Positions 1 through 10,512 of a stretch of DNA of 64,000 bases are shown in pieces. The stretch is taken from contig CM068383.1 in the NCBI GenBank assembly GCA_034770075.1, forward strand, positions 40,939,222 through 41,003,221. Direction: 5' to 3'. Both the position numbers and the translations under genes were made by a program. How positions within the stretch are numbered: the stretch's first letter is position 1; every line of letters begins with the position of its first letter. Under the pieces are notes generated by a model. The model saw nothing but the letters and a program-made list of their open reading frames with translations, had not been told where the DNA came from and ran no database searches. This DNA is from Aralia elata. Taxonomy: Eukaryota; Streptophyta; Magnoliopsida; Apiales; Araliaceae.

Positions 1-1299
1 AAAGGTATAATTAACATCATCTCTTTTTCTTTTCTTAGTTTGTTCAATTTGAAGTATATTTTCATGCAAGTTAAGTATGTAAAGTCCATTCAGTAGGTTC
101 CCAACACCATATAAAACATTTTTATTATAAATAGAATAACTGTTGTTCTTTATTATAATATCAAAACCATCCATATCCAATACAGAAATTGAAATAATGT
201 TTCTAATGAGTGTCGGAACATAATAACAATTATTTAAACTAATGAACTTGCCCGAAGGCAGTGCTAAACAATAAGTCCCTACAGCTAATGCAACAACCTT
301 TCCTCCATTTCCCACTCGTAGGACGACATCATCCTTGTTCAGCTTTCTACTTCTGCTTAGTCCCTGCATATTATTACATATGTGAGAACTACAGCCGGTA
401 TCCAATACCCAAGTAGAATTTTGACTTTCAGAAAAATTAATTTCAATCATGAACAAACCTAGATCAGAAGTTGAAGCTTCTCTAAGCTTCTTTTGGTCCG
501 CAAGATACTCCTTGCAGTTCCTCTTCCAGTGTCCCGACTTATTGCAATGGTAGCAAATTCCTTTGCTATCTGGATCAGGTTTCTTTTTATCCTTTCTCTT
601 CGCCTTGCCCTTAGCCTTCTTGTTTTTCTTCTTTTCAGAAGATACCTTGGGCCTCTTCCTTTTCTTAGAAGAATCATCCACTAGTAAGACTTGGTTCTTG
701 TTGGATGAGAAGTGACCTTCAACAGTTTTCAGCATGTTAAGTAACTCAGGCAAGCTGACGTCTAACTTATTCATGTGAAAATTCACAACAAATTATGAGA
801 AGGTGTCCAGGAGTGACTGCAAGATCAAATCTTGACTTAACTCCCCATCCATCACGAACCCAAGCTGTCCAAGTTGTTCAATCAAATTAATCATCTTAAG
901 GACATGAGTCTCAACAGCAGTGCCCTCGGTCATACGAGATCGGAAGAGCTCCTTAGATATCTGATATCTAGCAGTCCTACTTTGCTCACCATACAACTCT
1001 TTGAGATGCAGCAATATAGTAGGAGCATCCATAGTTTCATGCTGACGCTGAAGCTCGTTACTCATGGATGCTAGCATGATGCATTGAGCCAAGATTGCAT
1101 CATCTTGCCACTTTCTGAAAGTAGCAATCTCTTCCTCAGAGGCTGTTTCTGCAACATTTGCAGGGACTGTCGAATTTAGGACATAAGAAATCTTTTCAGC
1201 AGTGAGAACAATAATCAGATTCCTTAACCAGTCCGTGTAATTCGGCCCGGTCAGTTTGTTAGCATCAAGTATGCTACGCAGTGATAGTGAGTTTGACAT
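1..1299 (-). pseudogene. Ty1/copia gag-protease, 5' part of copia element A
   Basis: Gag-pol start of a copia retrotransposon read on the minus strand. The likely start is the Met at 1299, followed by SNSLSLRSILDANKL, a typical copia gag opening. Gag (capsid-type helical region, retrotran_gag/UBN2-like) reaches about 793, where one in-frame TAA (793-795) sits at a probable Gln codon. The same frame then stays open to base 1. It holds a lysine-rich stretch, one CCHC zinc knuckle (CYHCNKSGHWKRNC, about 518-562), the aspartic protease site VLDTGCSSH (about 385-415) and a GAG-pre-integrase segment. Integrase and RT would lie left of base 1. SIRE/Maximus-like membership is inferred from the large LTR and leader. 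One stop in 430 codons suggests moderate age. Confidence 0.85.
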
Positions 1300-2150
1300 T
1301 TTTAAATTCTGCATGTGAAATAGACAATATTTTAGCATACATTCATTTAATTAATTACCAAAATAAATTAGGTCTTTATTTTAAATTAGTATCTCCCACT
1401 ATTTTTATCAAACTATATTACTCTCAATATATAGTTCGACAAATCTAATTAAAGATTTGCTAGTGAGATTAAGGATCCCATTTCAAATGTATGTAGCCTT
1501 GTGTGTGCACAACAAACTATATATAAATAAATAGATAGACAACTATTGTCAATTACATCACTATGTAACTCCTTGTATTTTGCCTCTTAGATTATAATGG
1601 TCAAGTGTGTGCACATCCGAACTAAAATAATCTAAGCTAAGTCCATCCTAGCACTTCCATATATTCGAAAGAAAAACACTGTCCTTGTGCTGACACAACA
1701 AAACAGCATCGTTCAATCTATTTATAAGCATCAAATGTGATAAAACATCATCTTAAATGTTTAATACTCGCCTTGTGTGTGCACAACAAACTCATATTAA
1801 ATATTTAATACTCTATTATTTTACCATGCTAGAAGGCGACGTTCGATATTCCAAATATCTTTGAACGCTTAGGACTTAATATGATTTCTTTGAGGGGTTT
1901 ATTATTATTAATCTCATCTTGTTTAGCGCGCATGCACATATATATATATAAAATACGCGTCATATTATTTAACATGCGAAGCATGTTGGATAATATATAA
2001 TATATATATAGTAAGCATGCACATATAGAATACTATATTCTACCCGGATTGATTATGGACTTTTATTCTAGTTTGGTTCACTAGAGCCACCAAGTGAACC
2101 AAAAGGTCAAACCTAGAGTGCAAGAATAAAATTTTAAATATAACTATTAC
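1300..2150 (-). other. copia A leader, first part
   Basis: Untranslated leader of copia A between gag and the inserted Tekay array; it resumes at 32352. No coding frame. It carries spaced copies of a motif around TTGTGTGTGCACAACAAAC (about 1500 and 1771) with weaker relatives near 1604 and 1683, and AT microsatellites near 1935-2010. The stretch at about 1890-2110 is matched in reverse complement by 57214-57440 in copia C, which identifies both as the same family leader. Confidence 0.7.
2146..2150. repeat. target-site duplication of the Tekay array, left copy (ATTAC)
   Basis: ATTAC immediately left of the first LTR matches ATTAC at 32352-32356 immediately right of the third LTR. A single 5-bp duplication around the whole 30 kb means one insertion event produced the locus that was later duplicated in tandem. 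Confidence 0.85.
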
Positions 2151-3107
2151 TGTGACACCCCCAAATCCAGGTACTTAATTTCCACTGATTTGGTGTTCAC
2201 TATAACATACATTCACATCTATCTACCCATAATTAAGAACAATTAAATAAACTTAAAGAAACATCTGCCCAAAATGGGTTACATCACCAAACTATTAAAT
2301 AATCAAATCCCAGGTTATCTTAACCTTAATACATCAAATGCGGAATAAAATAATTTTAAACAAGTCTTAGATACAAATAAATATCAAGTGGATAATAAAT
2401 CTCTTGCTACTTTGGCATCTTGCCCTTGCCTTTACTCGTGGACGGTTCGTCCTGCTTTTCTGGCTTAGCTGCAATGATTAATGCAAGAGTGAGCAAACAA
2501 TTGCTCACAAGTACGATAACAATAATGTTTAAATGAAATAGATTTCAATTGAGGAATAATAATTTTCTGAATCTCGGTCAATAAATGATCAAAGTCTAAA
2601 AGCTCGTTTGAATGCTCGACTCAAAGAAAAAATAGATTTCAAGATTTAGAAATTATATCTGAGGGTCACAAGACCTCGAACTATGTCCTAGGTTAACAAA
2701 TATTTCTACAGGAACCTTTAACAGTCATATAGACTATGGACCAACATCTCGTACTCAGGGGGATCAGCCCTTTGTACAATGTATTGTGCACAAACATTTT
2801 AACGCTGTCGCGTAAATAATCCCCTTATATAAGGGTTGTTCATTCTCAGTTTATCGTCTGAATCCGTACCAAAAGGAACTTTGGCTTGGAACAAGTATAG
2901 AAAATATTCTAAAGTCTTTGAAACGCTCATCAACTAAGGACTAGCTGATTCAATAAGGGTTTGCTAGTCTAGTTCATCAATAGAGTTTGTTCAATAGAAC
3001 TATACTCGAAATTTGAATAACAACAATGATTGAAATAAAGCTTAAGTACGTAGCATGATAGTAACCTTGCTTGAATATCAATAAGCTAAGGTCATAAGCA
3101 TGCTCAA
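2151..3107 (-). repeat. Tekay LTR A, left piece (3' LTR of the left copy)
   Basis: Begins TGTGACACCCCCAAATCC and matches the first part of the LTRs at 20619 and 29452. It is interrupted at 3107 by the LARD element and resumes at 12685. The last five bases (CTCAA, 3103-3107) are the LARD target duplication. LTR length without the insert is about 2.9 kb. As the outer LTR of minus-strand elements it carries the 3' end and termination signals. It differs from the other two LTRs at several bases in this part. Confidence 0.85.
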
Positions 3108-5250
3108 TGTAGACACCCGATTTTTGCATTTCCTATACTAACCCTGACAGGAGGGCAAAATCGTCAATTGACCCGGCACACGAGAATAAAGGGTGGACAT
3201 AAAGACGAACCCTCAAAACCACCACGACGGGATGATATTGAAGCCGACACGACAACAAGCGAATGTCGAGAGTCAGTTACTGATCACTGTGCTTGCCCGG
3301 GTGACGTGGCACGTTTCCCGACGGGTTCCGGACTGCCGAGCGCAAACCCGTCAGCGGGAAACCAAACGGTACGACACGAAAATCGAGACGAGGCACGAAA
3401 AAACGAGAAAAATCAGCACAGTTAGCCGCAGATCAATTCGCGGCCATGGACGGAACTCGAGGCAGCACGGGCCTCGAAGCGCACGGGACTCGAGCGCGGC
3501 TGGGGGGAGTACCAAGGGCCAGCCGTAGATATATCTGCGGCCAGCCGCAGATAGATCTGCGGCTGCCCTTGGCAGTGCTTTATTAGGACAGTTGGCATAC
3601 AGGAAGAAAAAAAAGAGGAGAGAAGCATTCAGCTTAGCAGCAGCAGCAGCTCGGTAGGAACAAAAAACAGCAGCAAAACAAGAGCAATTAGGAGAGAAAA
3701 AGAGTGAAAAAGATGTGAGGGAATTGTACCAAATTTGTGAGATTATATTCCATATTCTCTAACTCTACTCAATACACGAATTCATACATATTGTGGGGAT
3801 TAATTGCAAGGTGAAAAACCCTTTGTTCTTAGCATTTTGTTATATCATTTTGTTAATCTTTTGGTCATACCGAATTAACTTAAATGTAGTTTTTTTATAT
3901 GTTATTGTGAAGCCATGGGTTAGGGATTATTAGTGAGGGTCTCATCGGAATGAAATTCCCCCTAATAGCCCGATGATATCCGTTTGGTGCAAATCTTAGC
4001 TATTATGGTATGGTATCATTCATAGTGTATTTCGATCGTCATTGTAAGACACCCTAGGAGTGTTAGGCATCCCGTTATTGTTTATTTTCGTTATATCCAT
4101 TTGGTTGTTTGTGCAATAAGTTCGGATGTGAGCCTAGGAACGCGACCCCCGTGGTCCAAATCCGATGATGGACATTTTTTGAATGTATGAAATCGGGTGG
4201 ATGTATCCGTCATTGTAAATAGGTACTCGTCGGGCCTTAAAACGACGCCAAAGCGAGAATCGGGTTTAAGGCCCCGTAATATTGAAGTATGTGATTGTGG
4301 GCGTTGGGGTTATTTGGATGGCTTACATGCCCATGAATAGCCCCGACGCTTGTTATGCTTTATGCTTGATTGGATTTCGGAACACGAAAAAAAAAAAAAT
4401 GATTTCAAAGATTAAAACGAGGAAGGTTTTTCCTTAAAATCAAGCAAACTAGGAGGTTAGCATCACGTAGCTAAAAAATTGGAGGTGTTAATGAATGTCG
4501 GTTTCTATTAAACGAGAAGGCTAAAGAAAGTCGTTTTCAAACGTCACAAAAATGGTTTTATAAAAATAAAACAACGTTTTATTAAATCTTGGTGCGTAGG
4601 GTGAAAGATATCTAGAAGTTGCCCATCATTTTATGAAAGCAACGTATAGATTTCGATTCCTATTTTTTTACGAAGGTTTAAAACTCTTGTTTTTGCCAAA
4701 ACGACACCTAAGGAAAAATCTCATAGTTTTTTGCCAAATAAAATCAATCCTTTTTCATAAAGCTTTCCTCGTTTAAGAGCGATGGACTTTCTAAAAGGCA
4801 TTCTCAAAAGAAAAACACAATTTTCCCTAAAAAATCCAAATGATTCTTTTATGCAAACTCACCATAACATTTACATAGGCACACACACACACGCGTACAC
4901 ACACATTTCATGAATTAAAGGATAGGAGAGCATCAAGATTGCGGTAACCGTGCTTCACGGAAGTCGAGGGGTGCCGAACACCTTCCCCTCACTTAAGCAA
5001 GCCCCCGAACTCTATGAATCTCGATTCGCAGACCAATTAATTCGGAGTCACATATGAGCCAGCGATTTATAAAAATGAAAACTCGGATGAGTTGGTACAT
5101 CCATTTCAAATATACCAACTGGCGACTCTGGTTAATTGGCTCATCATAAAAAATGATCTTTCAAAACCCCGTCGACATCAATGCCGATCTTTTCCAAAAA
5201 TCATCTAATAAAAGGCTAAAATCGGAAAGGACGAAAACTCGGCGTCGACA
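3108..5250 (+). repeat. LARD 5' LTR
   Basis: Starts TGTAGACACCCG and ends GGCGTCGACA (TG...CA). It is colinear with 10513-12679. Inside are two GC palindromes (GCCGCAGAT-AT-ATCTGCGGC type) at 3521-3564, an (AC)n run near 4882-4905, and a PBS-like CTGGCGACTCTG about 120 bases before its end. The last ~330 bases are identical to the 3' LTR. The earlier part differs mainly by single-base extra letters in the 3' copy. Confidence 0.9.
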
Positions 5251-5252
5251 GC

Positions 5253-5270
5253 TGGCGACTCTGCTGGGGA
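5253..5270 (+). other. LARD primer binding site
   Basis: TGGCGACTCTGCTGGGGA follows the 5' LTR after two bases. Its complement ends in GTCGCCA, as a tRNA 3' end with CCA should. Ogre elements are reported to use tRNA-Arg. That identity is from memory and not tested here. Confidence 0.75.
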
Positions 5271-6666
5271 CATTAGAGGGCTTAAGCCGCGTTTAAATCT
5301 TGATGCTATCCTATCCTTTAAAATTTATAAATGTGTATGTGCGTGCGACATTTTGACTTCCTTTTTAATTGTTTATGTGAATGTGTGTCTTTGTTGTCCA
5401 ATGAATGAATGATTGAATGGGTTTGCTTTACTTCAAAGTAATCATTTGCATACGGTGAGGATGATGACTGAGACTGGATGTTGAGAGAGTACCTCCTCCT
5501 GAGGCGAACCTGTCGGTTGCTTATTACTGGACTCGAAGGGGCTGCTCCCCGGAGATGGCTCAGGAAACGCACCACCCAAATCCGCTCCAATCGAAAGGAT
5601 TCAGACGAGTAGATTGCGAAGATTTGGGGACCTTCATGCTGAAAAGCCCGTGAGAGTAAACCTAGGGTAGGTCAGCCTCTGATAAACCTAACGAAAGGGA
5701 AGCTTCTTCATGCTCTTTTATCGTTCAGTCAAATAAATAAATGTCATGTAAATGACATACAAATGTCATACCGTCATCATCGTAATAAATATGTCATGTA
5801 TCATGTGATTACATCACCTGCACATATAAAGAGAATACTGACATGGTTTTGCAGGAAGGCAATTCGTGCCACGTACCAAGGTTTTCTAAAACTTCTAAAT
5901 ACTATCCTGTCATCAAACACTGACCTTGTTTTGCAGGATAAGATTAGAGAACCGTAAAAGCATGGCATAACGATGACAAAGAACCCGGAGTAGGGGCATA
6001 TTCGAAAATCAAAAAAAAAAAAAAAAATCAAAAATCAAAAATCAAAAATTTCAAAAAAATCAAAAACCCCCCAAGCCTTTCAACAAGTCAAAGGACCGGA
6101 TCTTTTGTCAGCCCAGCGAGATACCGATGCGACCAGTACAAGGAAAATCACAAGAAAAGCAACTTAACACTGGGGCATTTGTCAACTACCCAGGAAATGA
6201 TGACGTGCAAATTGGCATCCATGCAACAAACCTATCAACATGCACCATCATCATCAAATGCTACATCATGACAATTCAATCTTCAACGGTACGATCATCT
6301 GGCATTTGTCAAGCATAGTTTTCCCGGGATACGAGGATCCGCGTGAAAGGGGATTTTATTTGACTTGATAGGAGTCGGATTAATTCTGACAGGCAAACCG
6401 TGGAAGCACGATCGTGAGTATGATTAGACGAAGAAGGCTATTCAACCTTTTGATCAGGTACAAAGCCTTAATTCAAAGCAACGTTTGCCGACATGAATCG
6501 ACCTCATGTGACAATAAGCCTTCACTACTTGCATTTGCACAAGCTTTCAGTTTGTGGGGTATAAAACTATGATGACGTTTGATTGGCAATTAACACGTAG
6601 TCCAGACAGTCAATAATTATCAAGCTAATATCAAGAAGTCAGACAATAAATGATTATCAAGCTAAT
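5271..6666 (+). other. LARD interior, non-coding, A-rich tract
   Basis: No gag, pol or other recognisable protein in any frame. Short ORFs look random. At 6007-6072 is an A-rich tract with repeated TCAAAAA, common in Ogre/Tat untranslated regions. The rest is unremarkable sequence, probably the residue of a 5' leader joined to a 3' UTR after loss of the coding block. Confidence 0.6.
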
Positions 6667-7190
6667 GTCTCGAATCGTGGCCTGGGTTATTCGAGTAATT
6701 AAGCCCGAGGGGTGTCTCTACACCTGGTGCCCTAAAGCCATCCTGGTTTGGGAGTCGCTGGGCCCAACACTCGTTACATGAGTAACTCAGAGCCTAAGAA
6801 AACGAGCATTTACGGTCGAGGAGGGAGGCCCGAGCAGATTCGAATCATGGCACGGGTGGGGGCTACTCGAGTAATTAAGCCTAAGGGGTGTCTCTACATC
6901 TGGTGCCCTAAAGCCGTCTGGTTTGGGAGTCACCGGCCTAACACGTCGCTACATGGGGTAACTCAAGCCTAAGAAAACGAATCTTTGGCGCAAGGTCAAG
7001 CAAAGAATTGAATGGTGCAAAAAACCACCAGCTTGTCTCGAACCGTGGCCTTTGTTACTCGAGTAAATAAACCCGAAGGGGTGTCCCCTGCACACCTAAT
7101 GCCCCAAAAAACCGTCTGGTTCGGGAGTCATTGGTCCAAAACTCGTTAAATGGGTAACTTTGAATAGCCTAAGAAAACGAGACAAGTGAA
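6667..7190 (+). repeat. three imperfect ~175-bp tandem units in the LARD
   Basis: Units begin near 6668, 6838 and 7034. Each runs from a TCGAA(T/C)CGTGGC-like start, through CTCGAGTAA(T/A)TAA and GGGGTGTC, to GCCTAAGAAAACGA. Similarity between units is clear but imperfect, with small indels, so the amplification is old compared with the 8463-10250 block. Confidence 0.75.
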
Positions 7191-7475
7191 GTGGGCTAAT
7201 AAAGAGAAAGGATAATACAAAAAAAAAAAAAACTCTCGGCCTTAAACAAGAAGTCATGAAAGAGAAACCCCTACTGAATGCTGCGTCGCACAGTGCATTT
7301 GTCATATGACGTCAATCCTGCTAAGGACGTTGTCGAGAATGGAGACAGAGTGCCTTTGACGAGGGAGGGTAGTTCTTTTGAATTCGACCTCACTCACGTA
7401 CAATGACCATGAATGCTTGAAGGTGTTCTTACGATTTCATAACTCGTCAAATAGAAAATCATCAACTCACGAGGG

Positions 7476-7518
<43 letters not shown>

Positions 7519-8462
7519 TTCCAATCTAGTACCTTCACGGTTCACAACTTGCTAGATTGTGCGATCAATAGATATTCAATTTCATGTGCTTTAACTGCAT
7601 TTTTGTCGAGATTACAATATCTTTGTGTTTGAACTAACACTAACGGCTCGAGCCTTCAAGTTTTGGCATTTGTTAGTCATCTGATATGCAGGATCTTGCG
7701 GAGTTGTGGATAACTCAACACGGTCAACATCGCGAGTTTTCGATAGAAATCCTCGGTAACAACACGTGCCAAGGCTGGGGCAGTGAAGAATCGTGAAATG
7801 GAAGGAAGCTGAGGCTGCACAGAGCTTCTCGTCATTGGGCTTCTCCCCAATCCTGACTATCACTGCCTCGACATCCAAAATGATCCATGTGCATGAGCAT
7901 ATACAAGGATGATATAATGCGGGACAACAGCATATCGGCCAACCGAAATGATTAAAAGGCTAAGGAGCCCAACATAGCTGTCGATCATCACAGAAAGCGA
8001 AACAGACTGCCTCAACTCGATGAAATGAAGACGACCAAGAACAGGCAGAGTTCAAAACCAATGTTGAAGTCTAGAAACTACACTTCACGATGAAGCGTGA
8101 TCCCATCAAATGTTGGCAAGCAATGACAACGGTCGAATCGTATCATTTGACTGAACAGGGGTCACTTCTATCTAAAACATATGTTGGGCACATGCATTTG
8201 TCCATACCATATCTGCCAGATCATGTGTAACATCTTTTTCATGCATGCAGGTACGATCAAAATGAAAATCTTCAGGAAAGTACAAGCACGTCGCCTTCAA
8301 CCTCACAAATGATCAGACCGTGATGGCTTTTGCGGCATAGTACGTGGATGATATTGGTGGGAGATCCAGGACATGAAGCCGATCACACATCCCATCCAAA
8401 AAAAAAAAAAAAAAAAAAAAAATTAAAAAAAAACAAAAAAAAAAAAAAAAGAAAAAAAAGAC
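7191..8462 (+). other. LARD interior, non-coding, two poly(A) tracts
   Basis: No coding sequence recognised. An uninterrupted A run lies at about 7481-7515. A second A-rich stretch at 8397-8462 leads into the tandem repeats. Short ORFs in this interval have no recognisable motif. Confidence 0.55.
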
Positions 8463-10250
8463 AAAAAACAACAAACCCTGGGAAGGGCTGAGATCCAAGC
8501 GAACCACGACAAAGATGGTGAGCAACCTTGGGAAGGGCTGATATCCACAAAAAGAAAAAAGACAAAAAACAACAAACCCTGGGAAGGGCTGAGATCCAAG
8601 CAAACCGCGACAGAGTGGTGAGCAAACCTGGGAAGGCATCCAAGCAAACCGCGACAGAGTGGTGAGCAAACCCTGGGAAGGGCTGAGATCCACGCGAACC
8701 ACAACAAGATGGTGAGCAACCCTGGGAAGGGCTGATATCCACAAAAAGAAAAAAGACAAAAAAACAACAAACCCTTGGAAGGGCTGAGATCCAAGCAAAA
8801 CCGCGACAGAGTGGTGAGCAAAACCTGGGAAGGACATCCAAGCAAACCGCGACAGAGTGGTGAGCAAACCCTGGGAAGGGCTGAGATCCACGCGAACCAC
8901 AACAAGATGTTGAGCAACCCTGGGAAGGGCTGATATCCACAAAAAGAAAAAAGACAAAAAACAACAAACCCTGGGAAGGGCTGAGATCCAAGCAAACCAC
9001 AACAAGATGGTGAGCAACCCTGGGAAGGGCTGATATCCACAAAAAGAAAAAAGGACAAAAACAACAAACCCTGGGAAGGGCTGAGATCCAAGCAAACTGC
9101 GACAGAGTGGTGAGCAAACCTGGGAAGGCATCCAAGCAAACCGCGACAGAGTGGTGAGCAAACCCTGGGAAGGGCTGAGATCCACGCGAACCACAACAAG
9201 ATGGTGAGCAACCCTGGGAAGGGCTGATATCCACAAAAAGAAAAAAGACAAAAAACAACAAACCCTGGGAAGGGCTGAGATCCAAGCAAACCGCGACAGA
9301 GTGGTGACCAAACCTGGGAAGGCATCCAAGCAAACCGCGACAGAGTGGTGAGCAAACCCTGGGAAGGGCTGAGATCCACGCAAACCACAACAAGATGGTG
9401 AGCAACCCTGGGAAGGGCTGATATCCACAAAAAGAAAAAAAAACAGCAAACCCTGGGAAGGGCTGAGATCTAAGCAAACCGCGACAGGGTGGTGAGCAAA
9501 CCTGGGAAGGCATCCAAGCAAACCGCGACAAAGTGGTGAGCAAACCCTGGGAAGGGCTGAGATCCACGCGAACCACAACAAGATGGTGAGCAACCCTGGG
9601 AAGGGCTGATATCCACAAAAAGAAAAAAGACAAAAAACAACAAACCCTGGGAAGGGCTGAGATCCAAGCAAACCGCGACAGAGTGGTGAGCAAACCTGGG
9701 AAGGCATCCAAGCAAACCGCGACAGAGTGGTGAGCAAACCCTGGGAAGGGCTGAGATCCAACCAAACCGCGACAGAGTGGTGAGCAAACCTGGGAAGGCA
9801 TCCAAGCAAACCGCGACAGAGTGGGGAGCAAACCCTGGGAAGGGCTGAGATCCACGCGAACCACAACAAGATGGTGAGCAACCCTGGGAAGGGCTGATAT
9901 CCACAAAAAGAAAAAAGACAAAAAACAACAAACCCTGGGAAGGGCTGAGATCCAAGCAAACCGCGACAGAGTGGTGAGCAAACCTGGGGAAGCGCATCCA
10001 AGCAAACCCCGACAGAGTGGTGAGCAAACCTGGGAAGGCATCCAACCAAAACAAAAACCCTGGGAAGGGTTGAGATCCGAACTAACAAACACCCTGGGAA
10101 GGGCTAAGATCCAAACAAACCAAAACCCTGGGAAGGGCTCGAGATCCAAACTAACACCCTGGGAAGGGCTAAGATCCAAACAACTAACACCCTGGGAAGG
10201 GCTGATATCCAAACACTAACAATCCTGGGAAGGGCTGAGATCCAGACAAT
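8463..10250 (+). repeat. higher-order tandem repeat block of the LARD
   Basis: Built on a 40-50 bp monomer with core CCTGGGAAGGGCTGAGATCC, followed by variants of AAGCAAACCGCGACAGAGTGGTGAGC. Four monomer types form a higher-order unit closed by ATCCACAAAAAGAAAAAAGAC. Restarts of the unit lie near 8463, 8568, 8761, 8957, 9061, 9251, 9441, 9635 and 9918, so units are about 105, 190-196 or 283 bases, which fits 2, 4 or 6 monomers. From about 10045 the block simplifies to 32-40 bp monomers. The long stop-free frames on the minus strand are a by-product of the repeat. Confidence 0.9.
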
Positions 10251-10500
10251 CAACCCGGCGACGATACCCGTTGATTATAGGATGGGCGACTTGGATACGA
10301 AACCCGACGCGGACAATACGAATGGCGTGAGGGCATTGACACCCTTACGAAGTTTTGCATGCTTTGCCCCCTTGTGTTGCATCCATGAATTATATGTGTT
10401 TGCATCACGTATGTAATTGTCATTCTTGTGCATTGTCATTCATACATCGAGTGTCTATTCTTTATCCTGTTCATTCCATTTATCATTTCATAAACATGAT
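10251..10500 (+). other. LARD 3' untranslated segment
   Basis: Unique sequence between the tandem block and the PPT. No coding content seen. Confidence 0.6.
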
Positions 10501-10512
10501 AAAGAGGGCAGC
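10501..10512 (+). other. LARD polypurine tract
   Basis: AAAGAGGGCAGC directly precedes the 3' LTR start TGTAGACA. Position and purine bias fit a plus-strand primer and fix the element orientation as plus. Confidence 0.75.

Noticed and set aside
7481..7515. Poly(A) run as tail of a LINE, SINE or retrogene
   Set aside because: No retroposon body or target duplication around it. A-rich tracts are common in the interior of this element type.
8313..10212. Long minus-strand ORFs (up to about 609 codons) with repeated SALPRVC, HHSVAVCLD and PFPGFVVF phrases
   Set aside because: They overlap in all three frames and arise because the tandem monomer happens to lack stops. Composition is repeat-driven, with no start context or known domain.
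8463..10250. CRISPR-like regular spacing of repeats
   Set aside because: The sequences between repeats are themselves repeats, the unit is higher-order, and the context is a plant retrotransposon.
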